DNA of 7,760 nt from an uncultured Cardiobacterium sp. (GTDB lineage Bacteria > Pseudomonadota > Gammaproteobacteria > Cardiobacteriales > Cardiobacteriaceae), in NCBI RefSeq assembly GCF_938028185.1, contig NZ_CALJAH010000392.1, positions 1 to 7,760 on the forward strand, given 5' to 3'. The notes beneath the pieces are model-generated. The model was not told the DNA's origin and did no database searches. It was given only the letters and a program-made list of their open reading frames with translations. A program made the translations under genes and the position numbers. Below, one piece after another: positions 1 to 6,220 of this stretch. The stretch's first letter is position 1, and every line of letters starts with the position of its first letter.

Positions 1-140
1 GGGTGCCCAGTCAGGCGACGCAACACCGTATGAGGCTTTCGGTGGATGGCTATATAAAGGTTTTTGTTGGGTGTGTTGGTTGTGCGACGGGCGATGGTCG
101 CGATTGCGGGGGAAGGGGAGGGCAGGGCGGTGGCGCGTCC
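1..140. other. Unassigned left edge
   Basis: I find no supportable gene here. The only open frame on the plus strand begins at the edge and runs on over the 3' end of the lipoprotein gene on the other strand. Its predicted protein is Gly/Val/Arg-rich low-complexity sequence, as expected from reading the antisense of a GC-rich gene. The stretch holds a small AT-rich patch (around 50-66) inside a G-rich plus strand. It is probably intergenic sequence downstream of the leftward lipoprotein gene, or the edge of a neighbour outside the window. Confidence 0.4.
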
Positions 141-171
141 AAAATGAAAACGGCCTCTTGCGAGGCCGTTT
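141..171 (-). terminator. Rho-independent terminator of the lipoprotein gene
   Basis: A perfect 10-bp inverted repeat (148-157 AAACGGCCTC, 162-171 GAGGCCGTTT) encloses a 4-base loop. On the minus strand the hairpin is followed by TTTTCATTTT (150 down to 141), a typical U-rich tail. It lies 18 bases beyond the stop codon at 189-191, so it should end the lipoprotein transcript. Read on the plus strand the hairpin is followed only by TTTGCTTTG, so any termination in that direction would be weaker. Confidence 0.87.
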
Positions 172-188
172 GCTTTGTGGCGGCGGGG

Positions 189-3100
189 TTATTCGCCGCT
201 GGTGGCTTGGCTGTTGCCGTAGGTGTTGGCGCCGTCGTCCCCCTGGAAGGTGTTGCTGGCGCTCTTGACCGCGCCGAAGACGCCGCCCCAGTCGCCCACT
301 TCGTAGGCGGAGGCGTATTTGTCGTCCGGCTTGACCGAGTTGAATGAGCCGCCCATTTCATCGGCCTGTTTGCCGAAGAAGGCGGCGCGGAAGTCCGCTT
401 CGTCATTGCCCGGTATGTAGGCGCGGTCGGCCTTGCCGATGACGGTGTTGCCGGTGATGTCGCCTTCAAATACGACCAGTTTGTCGTGGACAACGCCGGG
501 TTTGGTGACGTCGGTCAGCCAGGCGTTATAGACGTCGCCCTTGACTTTGCGCGTGCCGAAATCGACGTTGGCTTCGACGAAGTTGCCGAGGCCGAGTTGT
601 GCCGCGCCGCGTCCGTTCAGGCCGTCAAAGGCGTTCGGCATACTCTTGTAGCCGCCGCCGAGGCGGACGTCCTGGGTCACGCCGTGGAAGTCGTTGTTGA
701 TGCCGTACATCAGTGCGTGGCCGTTGTAGGTCGCGCTGCCGTTTTGTGGCATATCTTCCACGGCGGTCGCGTCTATACCGCGGAAGAAGTAGTTATCAAC
801 GCTGTCCGAGGTGCCTTTTTTCGCAAACGGCGCGCGAAGGAAGCCGTCGCCAAACGGGCCTTCGCCGTTGGCGAGGTCAAGTTGCGAGGTCACGCGGCCA
901 TACTGCACCCGCTTCAGCGTTATCGGCTGCGCGCCAATGCTGTATTCCACCGGGGCGCTGTCCAGATCGGCCTTGTAGCCCTGCGCCGTAGCGGTCGGCA
1001 ATACGTTTTTGACCTTGGCGACAAAGGAGCGGGCACCAGAGTAGCTGTTCATGCTCATGTCTTTGACTTTGCGGTCTTCTTGATCCGCCCAGGCGAGGTG
1101 GTAATGGCCGAAGATGCGGCTGGTGGTCTTGTGGTGGTCTTCCCATCTGCCGTTTTCCCATTTGAGTTCTTGGCCGAGGGTCGGCAGTTTGCCGCCGGTG
1201 CGGTCGGTACCGCCGATGCGGATCAGGCCGTTGGTGATGTCGCCGGTCGGCTGGATTTCGATATCGCGGTCACGCGCCTTGGTGCCGTCTGCCAGTAGCG
1301 TATTTTCCTCATTTGCCCAGACCAAATCTTCCTTGCCTTCGCCTTTTTTGTCATCAAGCGGATTGTTTTCCGTATTGATGTCCACGCGGCGGGCGCGCGG
1401 ATCCCAGCCGTTGGATGTGGCGTGGTTTTCAAAGGCGCTGTCCTGGGTACTCCACCAAATCAGGTTGGCGCCATATTTGCGCTCGTATTCCGGTTTGTAA
1501 CCGGCTGCACCCGCTTTCCAGATACGGTCATCGGCATAGCGGATGGTGCCTTCGTCTTCGTGGTAGCCAACGTAAGCCGGACCGCGAAATTCGCCGCGCT
1601 GACCGCCACCTTTATTTTTAGGAGTGTGCCAGTTTGCGGAATTGAGTGTGTAGGTTATGCCATTTTTGGAGCAAGAAATTAGTTCAGTACTACATGAGGA
1701 ATCGAGAAGACTTAGGTTGTTATATCTTCTGTTCATGGTTTCGATTGGAGTTTTGTCGTCTCCCGTGGCATCATTTGGTGCTGTTGCGGGTTCGTCGCGA
1801 CTCCATTCTTTGTGTCGGCCTACTTTAACCCGATGACCCTGTGCATCATAACCATAATCATCTACCCACACATAGATGTGTCTCGTATAGCTTACAGTAG
1901 AACTCCAATCCTGATACAACGTCCAATCCCATTCATTGGCGACCGGATTGACCAGCGGGCGGATCGGCTCAAGCTGACGAATGGCGGTAAAGTCTTCCCG
2001 TTCGAGATAAATATGCTCGTGGTCTTTGGGGTCGCCACCAACCGTTGTGCCGCCCGTCAGTGCATTGTTATTGCCTTCATCATAAGGGACATTGGGGTAG
2101 GCAAACATCTTTTTCGGATATTTGGGATAGGCACCGTCTGGCCAGCCTTGTCGGTAATCATAAGTCCTGCCCTCATAGGTATAGGTCTGTTTTGCAGCGC
2201 CCGTCGTGCGGGTAATGGATTTCTCGCGTGAGATTTTTCCTGCAAAGGCGGCAGGATTTTTACCATCACCTTCCCAATCTACAACGTTATTCTCCTTGGC
2301 ATCTGCATAATAATTATCCCCTTTGGGGTCTATATCTCTAGCTGTGCCAGTATCCGTTCCGTTATTGCGCCAAGCTTTCGCAGCTGCAGTGCCTCGTGGA
2401 TCCGTTGGGCTATCGTCTTCTCCTTTAGGGAAATTGCCATAATTTTTAGCATTATTATTAAAAGTTCCAAACGAGTGGTCTTTTCCTGTACCAATATTGA
2501 CCGGATGGCGGGAGTTGTCGTTGTTATTGTTCGTGGACCATGCGCCATTGGTGCTCAACAAATTGCTTTGAAGCGTATCAATATCGGGGAAGCCGGGAGG
2601 CGGCGGTTCGACTGTCTCAAAGCCTTGGGGCGGTGCATCATTGGGGTTTTCCAGTTTGTTGTTATCTGCGACTTTCGCATTCGGATAATCGACAAACGGC
2701 TGACGGTATTCGTAGCGCGGGGTATAGACGTGCGTGACCCGTTCGCGGGTAAATTCGCCGTTTTTGTCGGTGTTGTTCTGAATGTGGGTGTCAATGTTGT
2801 GGTCTTCGCCAAGGCGGTTGTCTGCCGCGCTGAAGTCGGCAGAGCCGACTTGTTTGAAGGCGCCGGCGAGGATGTCCACGTTTTTGAAGTTTTCCACTTG
2901 CAGTGCCGGGTTTTCGCGCGGGTGGCCATCGGCGGTGAGTGGTTCGTTCTCGGTGGCGCCGGCAAACTGGGCGCGAACGGCCTTGTTTTCTTCGCGCTCC
3001 ATGTCGCGGCGGGCGAGGACGATGTTGGTCAGTTTCGGGTTTTGTTCGTCAAGGCTGACGCCAAGCAGCGGTGTGGCCGATGCCATTTTGTCGGGGTTAT

Positions 3101-3377
3101 AAACGCGGTCGTAGTCCGAGTCTTCGCGGCGGATGTATTGCAGACCGCCTACGGTGCTTTCTTTGCTGAGGTCGCGACCATCCACAACTTTGGTGCCGGT
3201 GGGGTCAACGATTTTGTCGTCGTTTCGGGCTTCCGGCTGTGGTTGTGGTTCAGGTTTTTTGAGTTCAGGCTGCGGGGCAGGCGGGTCGGCCGGCGGCGGG
3301 GTGTTGTTGTCGCTGCCGCCGCAGGCGACGACGCCCAGGGCAACCATGATTGAGAGTGAGAGGTTCGTCAGTTTCAC
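189..3377 (-). CDS. Giant TbpB-like surface lipoprotein
   Basis: This is a 1062-residue lipoprotein precursor. The N-terminus (MKLTNLSLSIMVALGVVAC) is a type II signal peptide with lipobox V16-V17-A18-C19. GG then follows, and next a Pro/Glu/Gln-rich tether to about residue 50. Residues from about 855 to 1045 look like the TbpB/factor-H-binding-protein beta-barrel family (Pfam TbpB_B_D). The signs are a Y-x-G-x-A-x-x-Y-G-type strand, ANVDFGTRKVKGD, then VFEGDITGNTVIGKAD (about 970-985), FFGKQADEMGGSF (about 1000-1012) and a closing GVFGAVK. In known members this barrel is the part recognised by the Slam outer-membrane translocon, so surface display is inferred. Residues of about 50-850 match no family I recognise. 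They are rich in Asn, Asp, Tyr and Trp, with one Cys pair (C562, C569). TbpB and LbpB are usually about 600-750 residues, so this protein is unusually long. No TonB-dependent receptor or Slam gene lies in the window. It is transcribed alone, divergently from the ABC operon. The ligand is unknown; iron or heme proteins, complement factors or adhesion are all possible. Confidence 0.85.
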   Translation of the reverse strand: MKLTNLSLSIMVALGVVACGGSDNNTPPPADPPAPQPELKKPEPQPQPEARNDDKIVDPTGTKVVDGRDLSKESTVGGLQYIRREDSDYDRVYNPDKMASATPLLGVSLDEQNPKLTNIVLARRDMEREENKAVRAQFAGATENEPLTADGHPRENPALQVENFKNVDILAGAFKQVGSADFSAADNRLGEDHNIDTHIQNNTDKNGEFTRERVTHVYTPRYEYRQPFVDYPNAKVADNNKLENPNDAPPQGFETVEPPPPGFPDIDTLQSNLLSTNGAWSTNNNNDNSRHPVNIGTGKDHSFGTFNNNAKNYGNFPKGEDDSPTDPRGTAAAKAWRNNGTDTGTARDIDPKGDNYYADAKENNVVDWEGDGKNPAAFAGKISREKSITRTTGAAKQTYTYEGRTYDYRQGWPDGAYPKYPKKMFAYPNVPYDEGNNNALTGGTTVGGDPKDHEHIYLEREDFTAIRQLEPIRPLVNPVANEWDWTLYQDWSSTVSYTRHIYVWVDDYGYDAQGHRVKVGRHKEWSRDEPATAPNDATGDDKTPIETMNRRYNNLSLLDSSCSTELISCSKNGITYTLNSANWHTPKNKGGGQRGEFRGPAYVGYHEDEGTIRYADDRIWKAGAAGYKPEYERKYGANLIWWSTQDSAFENHATSNGWDPRARRVDINTENNPLDDKKGEGKEDLVWANEENTLLADGTKARDRDIEIQPTGDITNGLIRIGGTDRTGGKLPTLGQELKWENGRWEDHHKTTSRIFGHYHLAWADQEDRKVKDMSMNSYSGARSFVAKVKNVLPTATAQGYKADLDSAPVEYSIGAQPITLKRVQYGRVTSQLDLANGEGPFGDGFLRAPFAKKGTSDSVDNYFFRGIDATAVEDMPQNGSATYNGHALMYGINNDFHGVTQDVRLGGGYKSMPNAFDGLNGRGAAQLGLGNFVEANVDFGTRKVKGDVYNAWLTDVTKPGVVHDKLVVFEGDITGNTVIGKADRAYIPGNDEADFRAAFFGKQADEMGGSFNSVKPDDKYASAYEVGDWGGVFGAVKSASNTFQGDDGANTYGNSQATSGE

Positions 3378-3384
3378 TGTATAG

Positions 3385-3390
3385 CTCCTT
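3385..3390 (-). promoter_or_regulatory. Ribosome binding site fixing a GTG start
   Basis: On the minus strand AAGGAG lies seven bases before GTG (3377-3375). The next in-frame ATG is codon 11, inside the hydrophobic core of the signal peptide. Starting there would remove the Lys-containing n-region, so GTG is the chosen start. Confidence 0.85.
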
Positions 3391-3397
3391 CCGTTGA

Positions 3398-3425
3398 GCC
3401 CCGCGCAACTCGGCGCTTTTGGGGC
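3398..3425 (-). promoter_or_regulatory. Bulged hairpin in the lipoprotein leader
   Basis: On the minus strand GCCCC-AAAA-GCGC, a six-base loop, then GCGC-GGGGC can pair as 5 + 4 GC base pairs, with AAAA bulged on one side. It ends seven bases upstream of the Shine-Dalgarno. A role in translation control or mRNA stability is an inference; the sequence matches no riboswitch class I know. Confidence 0.4.
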
Positions 3426-3487
3426 GTGAGTGTGGCGGCAGGATCTTCCTTGTGAGCGGTTTCCTCGCGCAGAATATTCCTGTCCGC

Positions 3488-3507
3488 ACCGTTTGTGAAG
3501 AAACGGT
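3488..3507 (-). promoter_or_regulatory. Perfect 7-bp inverted repeat at the predicted transcription start
   Basis: ACCGTTT (3488-3494) and AAACGGT (3501-3507) form a perfect inverted repeat with a six-base spacer. It begins seven bases downstream of the minus-strand TATAAT box, so it covers about +1 to +20 of the lipoprotein transcript. It could be an operator for a dimeric repressor, or a 5'-terminal stem-loop that protects the mRNA. It does not resemble a canonical Fur box. Confidence 0.45.
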
Positions 3508-3513
3508 TATGTG

Positions 3514-3519
3514 ATTATA
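3514..3519 (-). promoter_or_regulatory. Predicted -10 box of the lipoprotein gene
   Basis: The minus strand reads TATAAT exactly, in an AT-rich stretch of the intergenic region. At the usual spacing the upstream hexamer is poor (TACCAA-like) and there is no TGn extension. The promoter may therefore be weak or depend on an activator. The predicted start near 3507 gives a leader of about 130 bases. Confidence 0.5.
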
Positions 3520-3624
3520 AGGTGTTTGTCATGATTTTGGTATGGTTTTGGCGAATGGCGCTGTTGCCAACCCGGATGGCGCCGCTTGAACTGTCATTAC
3601 CGCTATGTTAAAAAGCGTGTCTGT

Positions 3625-3650
3625 CGCGCCGTTGCGCGGTTTTTCTTTTT
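3625..3650 (+). terminator. Terminator-like hairpin and U-tract before the ABC operon
   Basis: CGCGC (3625-3629) and GCGCG (3634-3638) can pair around a four-base loop, extendable by two G-U pairs. After one G follows TTTTTCTTTTT (3640-3650). This has the form of an intrinsic terminator, yet it sits two bases before the GGAGG of the binding-protein gene. No gene on this strand precedes it in the window, so it may be a leader attenuator for the ABC operon. The stem is short, so chance formation in GC-rich DNA is possible. Confidence 0.4.
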
Positions 3651-3651
3651 C

Positions 3652-3656
3652 GGAGG
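3652..3656 (+). promoter_or_regulatory. Ribosome binding site of the binding-protein gene
   Basis: GGAGG stands four bases before ATG at 3661. It decides the start. The frame is open further upstream (an ATG at 3586), but that extension has no Shine-Dalgarno and would put a charged Arg/Phe-rich segment in front of a standard signal peptide. Confidence 0.85.
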
Positions 3657-3660
3657 TTTT

Positions 3661-4641
3661 ATGAAGGTTTTGTTGCGTGTCGCGCTGGCGGCGGTTTTGG
3701 CGGTCGCGGCGCTGGTTACGCAGGCGGCGGAGAAGGTGCGTATTGGTTATATCGCGCTGCCGTCGCAGGCACCGAGTTTTATTGCGAAGGAGCGCGGGTA
3801 TTTTGCCGCCGAGGGGCTGGACGCCGAGCTGGTCGCGTTTCAGGCGGCGCAGGCGATGGCGGTCGCCATTGCTTCCGGTGATATTGATTTTGGCGTGACG
3901 GCGGTGTCCGGCGGTCTGCTCAATCTGGCGGCGCGCGGCGATGCGGTGCGCATTATCGGCGGCGCGCTGGAGGAGGCGGAAGGGGTGCCGGGGCATAAAA
4001 TCCTCGCCAGCAAGGCGGCGTTTGACGCCGGTTTGCAGTCGCCGATGGATTTGGACGGCAAGTCTTTCGCCATTACCACGCAGGGTTCGTCGTTTGAGTA
4101 TATGGGGCAGCAGGTCGCGGCGAGAAATGGCGGCGTGGTGAAGACGGTGGTGCTGGCCAATATGCCCGCGATTGCCGCCGCGCTGCAGGCGGGCAAGGTC
4201 GATGCCGCCGTCGCCCAGCCGGGGATTGCCGCCGATTTGGTCGCCAAGGGCGCGGCGGTGGAGATTGGCAAGGTGGTGGATTTTCTCCCCGGTTATCAGG
4301 TGACGGTGCTCTTTACCGGGGCGAAGCTGGCGCAGGAAAAGCCTGAACAGGTGGCGGCGTTCAAGCGCGCGTTTGCCAAGGGCGCGGCGGACTATAACGC
4401 GGCGCTGGTGGAGAAGTCGCCCGATGCGGCGGCGACCGATGCGGTCATCGCCGCGATTCACAAGTATGTCTATACCGACCGCAATGATGCTGACGCCAGC
4501 CGCCTTATCCGCGAGGGCGCGATGCGGGTGTCGCCGAATGCGGCGCTCAACCGCGCCGATGTGCTCAAGCAAATCGGCTGGTTCAAGGCACAGAAGCTGG
4601 TGCCGGAGTCGCTGGACGTGAACGCGCTGCTGGCGGACTGA
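3661..4641 (+). CDS. ABC importer periplasmic binding protein (NMT1/SsuA/TauA type)
   Basis: This is a 326-residue periplasmic solute-binding protein, the substrate-capturing part of the importer encoded by the next two genes. A signal peptide covers residues 1-22 or 1-23 (MKVLLRVALAAVLAVAALVTQA, cleavage before AEK). The family wording is clear: a first strand KVRIGYIALPSQAPSF (25-40), KERGYFAAEGLDAELV (43-58), SGDIDFGVT (72-80), LDGKSFAITTQGSS (131-144) and AAALQAGKVDAAVAQP (172-187). These are hallmarks of the COG0715 NitT/TauT/SsuA/THI5-like fold, and the length is typical. There is no lipobox Cys, so it should be soluble in the periplasm. The stop overlaps the ATPase start (TGATG), which implies translational coupling. 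The substrate is unknown: alkanesulfonates, taurine, nitrate-like anions, HMP or aromatic acids are all bound by relatives. Confidence 0.9.
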   Translation: MKVLLRVALAAVLAVAALVTQAAEKVRIGYIALPSQAPSFIAKERGYFAAEGLDAELVAFQAAQAMAVAIASGDIDFGVTAVSGGLLNLAARGDAVRIIGGALEEAEGVPGHKILASKAAFDAGLQSPMDLDGKSFAITTQGSSFEYMGQQVAARNGGVVKTVVLANMPAIAAALQAGKVDAAVAQPGIAADLVAKGAAVEIGKVVDFLPGYQVTVLFTGAKLAQEKPEQVAAFKRAFAKGAADYNAALVEKSPDAAATDAVIAAIHKYVYTDRNDADASRLIREGAMRVSPNAALNRADVLKQIGWFKAQKLVPESLDVNALLAD

Positions 4642-5405
4642 TGCGCCTCGTCGCTGAAGGGATTTGCCACCGTTATCAGGGGCGGCTGGTGTTGCAGGAT
4701 GTGTCGTTTGCGATTGGTGCGGGCGAGGTGGTCTGTCTCATCGGCCCGTCCGGCTGCGGCAAATCGACGCTGCTGCGGCTGCTCGGCGGGCTGGAGCGCC
4801 CGGAGGCGGGGACGGTGTGGCTGGAGGGCGAGGCGCCTGCGTCGTCGCTCAATCCGCTGACGTTTGTTTTTCAGGATTTTGCCCTGCTGCCGTGGCGCAC
4901 GGTCGCCGACAATATTGCGCTGGTGCTGGAGCATCATCCGCTGTCGGCGGCGGAGCGGCGCGAGCGTATCGCGGATGTGCTGGCGCGGACGCAGCTAGCG
5001 GATTTCGCAAACGCCTGGATTCGCCAGCTTTCCGGCGGGATGCGGCAGCGGGTGGCGATTGCCCGCGCGCTTGCGGTCAATCCGGCGGTGATGTTGATGG
5101 ATGAGCCACTCTCGGCGCTGGACAGTCAGACCAAGGATTTGCTGCTCGATGATTTTGTCCGCCTGTGGGCGGCGGCGCCGTTTTCCGCCGCCTACGTCAC
5201 CCACAATTTGCGCGAGGCGGTGCGGCTGGGGCACAAGATTGTGGTGTTGTCGCGGCGGCCGGGGCGGGTGCGCGAGGTGGTCGCGCTCGATACGCCGCTG
5301 GACGCGCGCGATGAGCATTCGCCGGAATTGCAGGCGGTGGAGCGGCAGTTGTGGCAGTTGATGCGCGACGAGGCGCGCGCGGCGGAACGGGAGCTGGAGG
5401 CATGA
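4641..5405 (+). CDS. ABC importer ATPase (SsuB/TauB/NrtD type)
   Basis: This is a 254-residue cytoplasmic ATPase that powers the importer. All catalytic motifs are intact: Walker A GPSGCGKST (35-43), Q-loop VFQDFALLPW with Q78, signature LSGGMRQR (130-137), Walker B VMLMDEP (150-156, catalytic E155), D-loop SALD (158-161) and H-loop H188 in VTHNLREA. FQDFALLPW and the segment VVLSRRPGRV (201-210) are typical of the sulfonate/taurine/nitrate subfamily. The start ATG overlaps the stop of the binding-protein gene by one base and lacks a strong Shine-Dalgarno, so initiation probably relies on coupling. The 3' end overlaps the permease start by four bases (ATGA). The domain is complete and of normal length; substrate choice lies in the other two subunits. 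Confidence 0.93.
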   Translation: MRLVAEGICHRYQGRLVLQDVSFAIGAGEVVCLIGPSGCGKSTLLRLLGGLERPEAGTVWLEGEAPASSLNPLTFVFQDFALLPWRTVADNIALVLEHHPLSAAERRERIADVLARTQLADFANAWIRQLSGGMRQRVAIARALAVNPAVMLMDEPLSALDSQTKDLLLDDFVRLWAAAPFSAAYVTHNLREAVRLGHKIVVLSRRPGRVREVVALDTPLDARDEHSPELQAVERQLWQLMRDEARAAERELEA

Positions 5406-6196
5406 GCGGGAAACGTATTCCGGTGCCGCTGCGGGCGCGCGAGTTTGGCGGCGAGGCGCCGCGCTGGATGAGCTGGGCGCTGTTCGCCGTGCTGCTCGCT
5501 TTTTGGGAAGTGGCGGTGCGCGCGGGCTGGATTAGCCGGGTTTATATGGCCTCTCCGGCGGAAATTGCCGTGCAGTTGCAGAATTTGCTCCTCTCCGGCG
5601 AGTTGTGGACGCATCTTTGGGCAAGTGTGCGCCGCCTGCTGCTGGGCTGGAATGTGGGCAGTCTGCTCGGCATTGCCGCCGGGCTGCTCATCGGCCTGTG
5701 GCGGGTCGGGCGCGGTACGCTGCTGCCGCTGGTGTCGGCGCTGTTCCCGGTGCCGAAAATCGCGCTGCTGCCGCTGTTCCTCGTCTGGTTCGGCATTGAT
5801 GAAGGCTCGAAGATTGCGACGATTCTCATCGGTACGTTTTTCCCGACGGTGATTGCCACTTACGCGGCGGTCGATGATGTCGATCACAACCTCATCCGCA
5901 TGGGGCAGTCGTTCGGCCTGCCGCCCGCCGCCATCGTCCGCAAAATCATCCTGCCGGGGGCGATGCCGGGCATCCTCGCCGGGTTCCGCATCTCCATTTC
6001 CATCGCCATTACCATGCTGGTGGTGGCGGAGATGATGAACGCCAACTACGGCCTCGGTGCCTATATCAGCAACGCCGGGCAACTCTACCGCATGGATCAG
6101 CTGCTCGCCGGGGTGACGCTGCTGGCGCTGCTCGGCATCGTGCTGTCGTGGCTGCTCGGCCTCTGCGAGCGGTGGCTGCTGCGCTGGCGGGGTTAA
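5402..6196 (+). CDS. ABC importer permease (SsuC/TauC type)
   Basis: This is a 264-residue inner-membrane permease of the BPD_transp_1 family. Hydrophobic segments lie at about 23-40, 78-100, 106-130, 135-155, 195-212 and 235-256, giving about six helices. The cytoplasmic EAA-type coupling loop is visible at about 166-190, with RMGQSFGLPPAAIVRKIILPGAMP: Gly at the conserved place, then I-x-LP. This loop docks on the ATPase. An ATG at 5402 was chosen because it gives the usual ATGA overlap with the ATPase stop and has GGGAG (5389-5393) eight bases upstream. An in-frame ATG at 5351 would lie deep in the ATPase gene and add a charged N-terminus. No terminator is visible after the stop, so transcription may continue into the TPR gene 24 bases on. 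Confidence 0.92.
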   Translation: MSGKRIPVPLRAREFGGEAPRWMSWALFAVLLAFWEVAVRAGWISRVYMASPAEIAVQLQNLLLSGELWTHLWASVRRLLLGWNVGSLLGIAAGLLIGLWRVGRGTLLPLVSALFPVPKIALLPLFLVWFGIDEGSKIATILIGTFFPTVIATYAAVDDVDHNLIRMGQSFGLPPAAIVRKIILPGAMPGILAGFRISISIAITMLVVAEMMNANYGLGAYISNAGQLYRMDQLLAGVTLLALLGIVLSWLLGLCERWLLRWRG

Positions 6197-6220
6197 GGCT
6201 TTTTTACAGGAGACATATAT

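Noticed and set aside
3..347. Plus-strand open frame from the left edge (about 114 residues)
   Set aside because: It overlaps the terminator and the 3' end of the lipoprotein gene. Its product is Gly/Val/Arg-rich with no domain, and it lacks a Shine-Dalgarno.
486..1298. Long plus-strand frame antisense to the lipoprotein (270 residues)
   Set aside because: It lies wholly inside a gene with signal peptide, domain and terminator support. GC-rich coding DNA commonly leaves the antisense frame open, and the product has no recognisable motif.
2475..3353. Long plus-strand frame antisense to the lipoprotein N-terminus (292 residues)
   Set aside because: It is the mirror of the coding frame. The product is Val/Phe/Gly/Arg-rich and has no ribosome site or family motif.
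3514..3519. Fur box over the lipoprotein promoter
   Set aside because: GATTATAA-like sequence is present but the paired hexamers of a Fur site are not.
3526..3609. Sigma-70 promoter for the ABC operon
   Set aside because: TTGTCA (3526-3531), TTGAAC (3586-3591), TGGTATGGT (3538-3546) and TATGTT (3604-3609) are individually promoter-like. No -35/-10 pair has a spacing near 17, so I do not call one.
3586..3656. TPP riboswitch in the ABC leader (which would indicate thiamine-precursor transport)
   Set aside because: The conserved CUGAGA and CUGAUC-type core elements are not present, and the leader appears too short.
3586..3660. Upstream ATG start for the binding protein
   Set aside because: It has no Shine-Dalgarno, and the extension breaks the signal peptide. 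GGAGG before 3661 fixes the start.
3529..4572. Minus-strand frame of 347 residues antisense to the binding-protein gene
   Set aside because: The product is Arg/His-rich, typical of antisense of a high-GC gene, while the plus strand encodes a clear family member.
6181..6220. Terminator between the permease and TPR genes
   Set aside because: A run of six T (6200-6205) is present but no stable stem precedes it.
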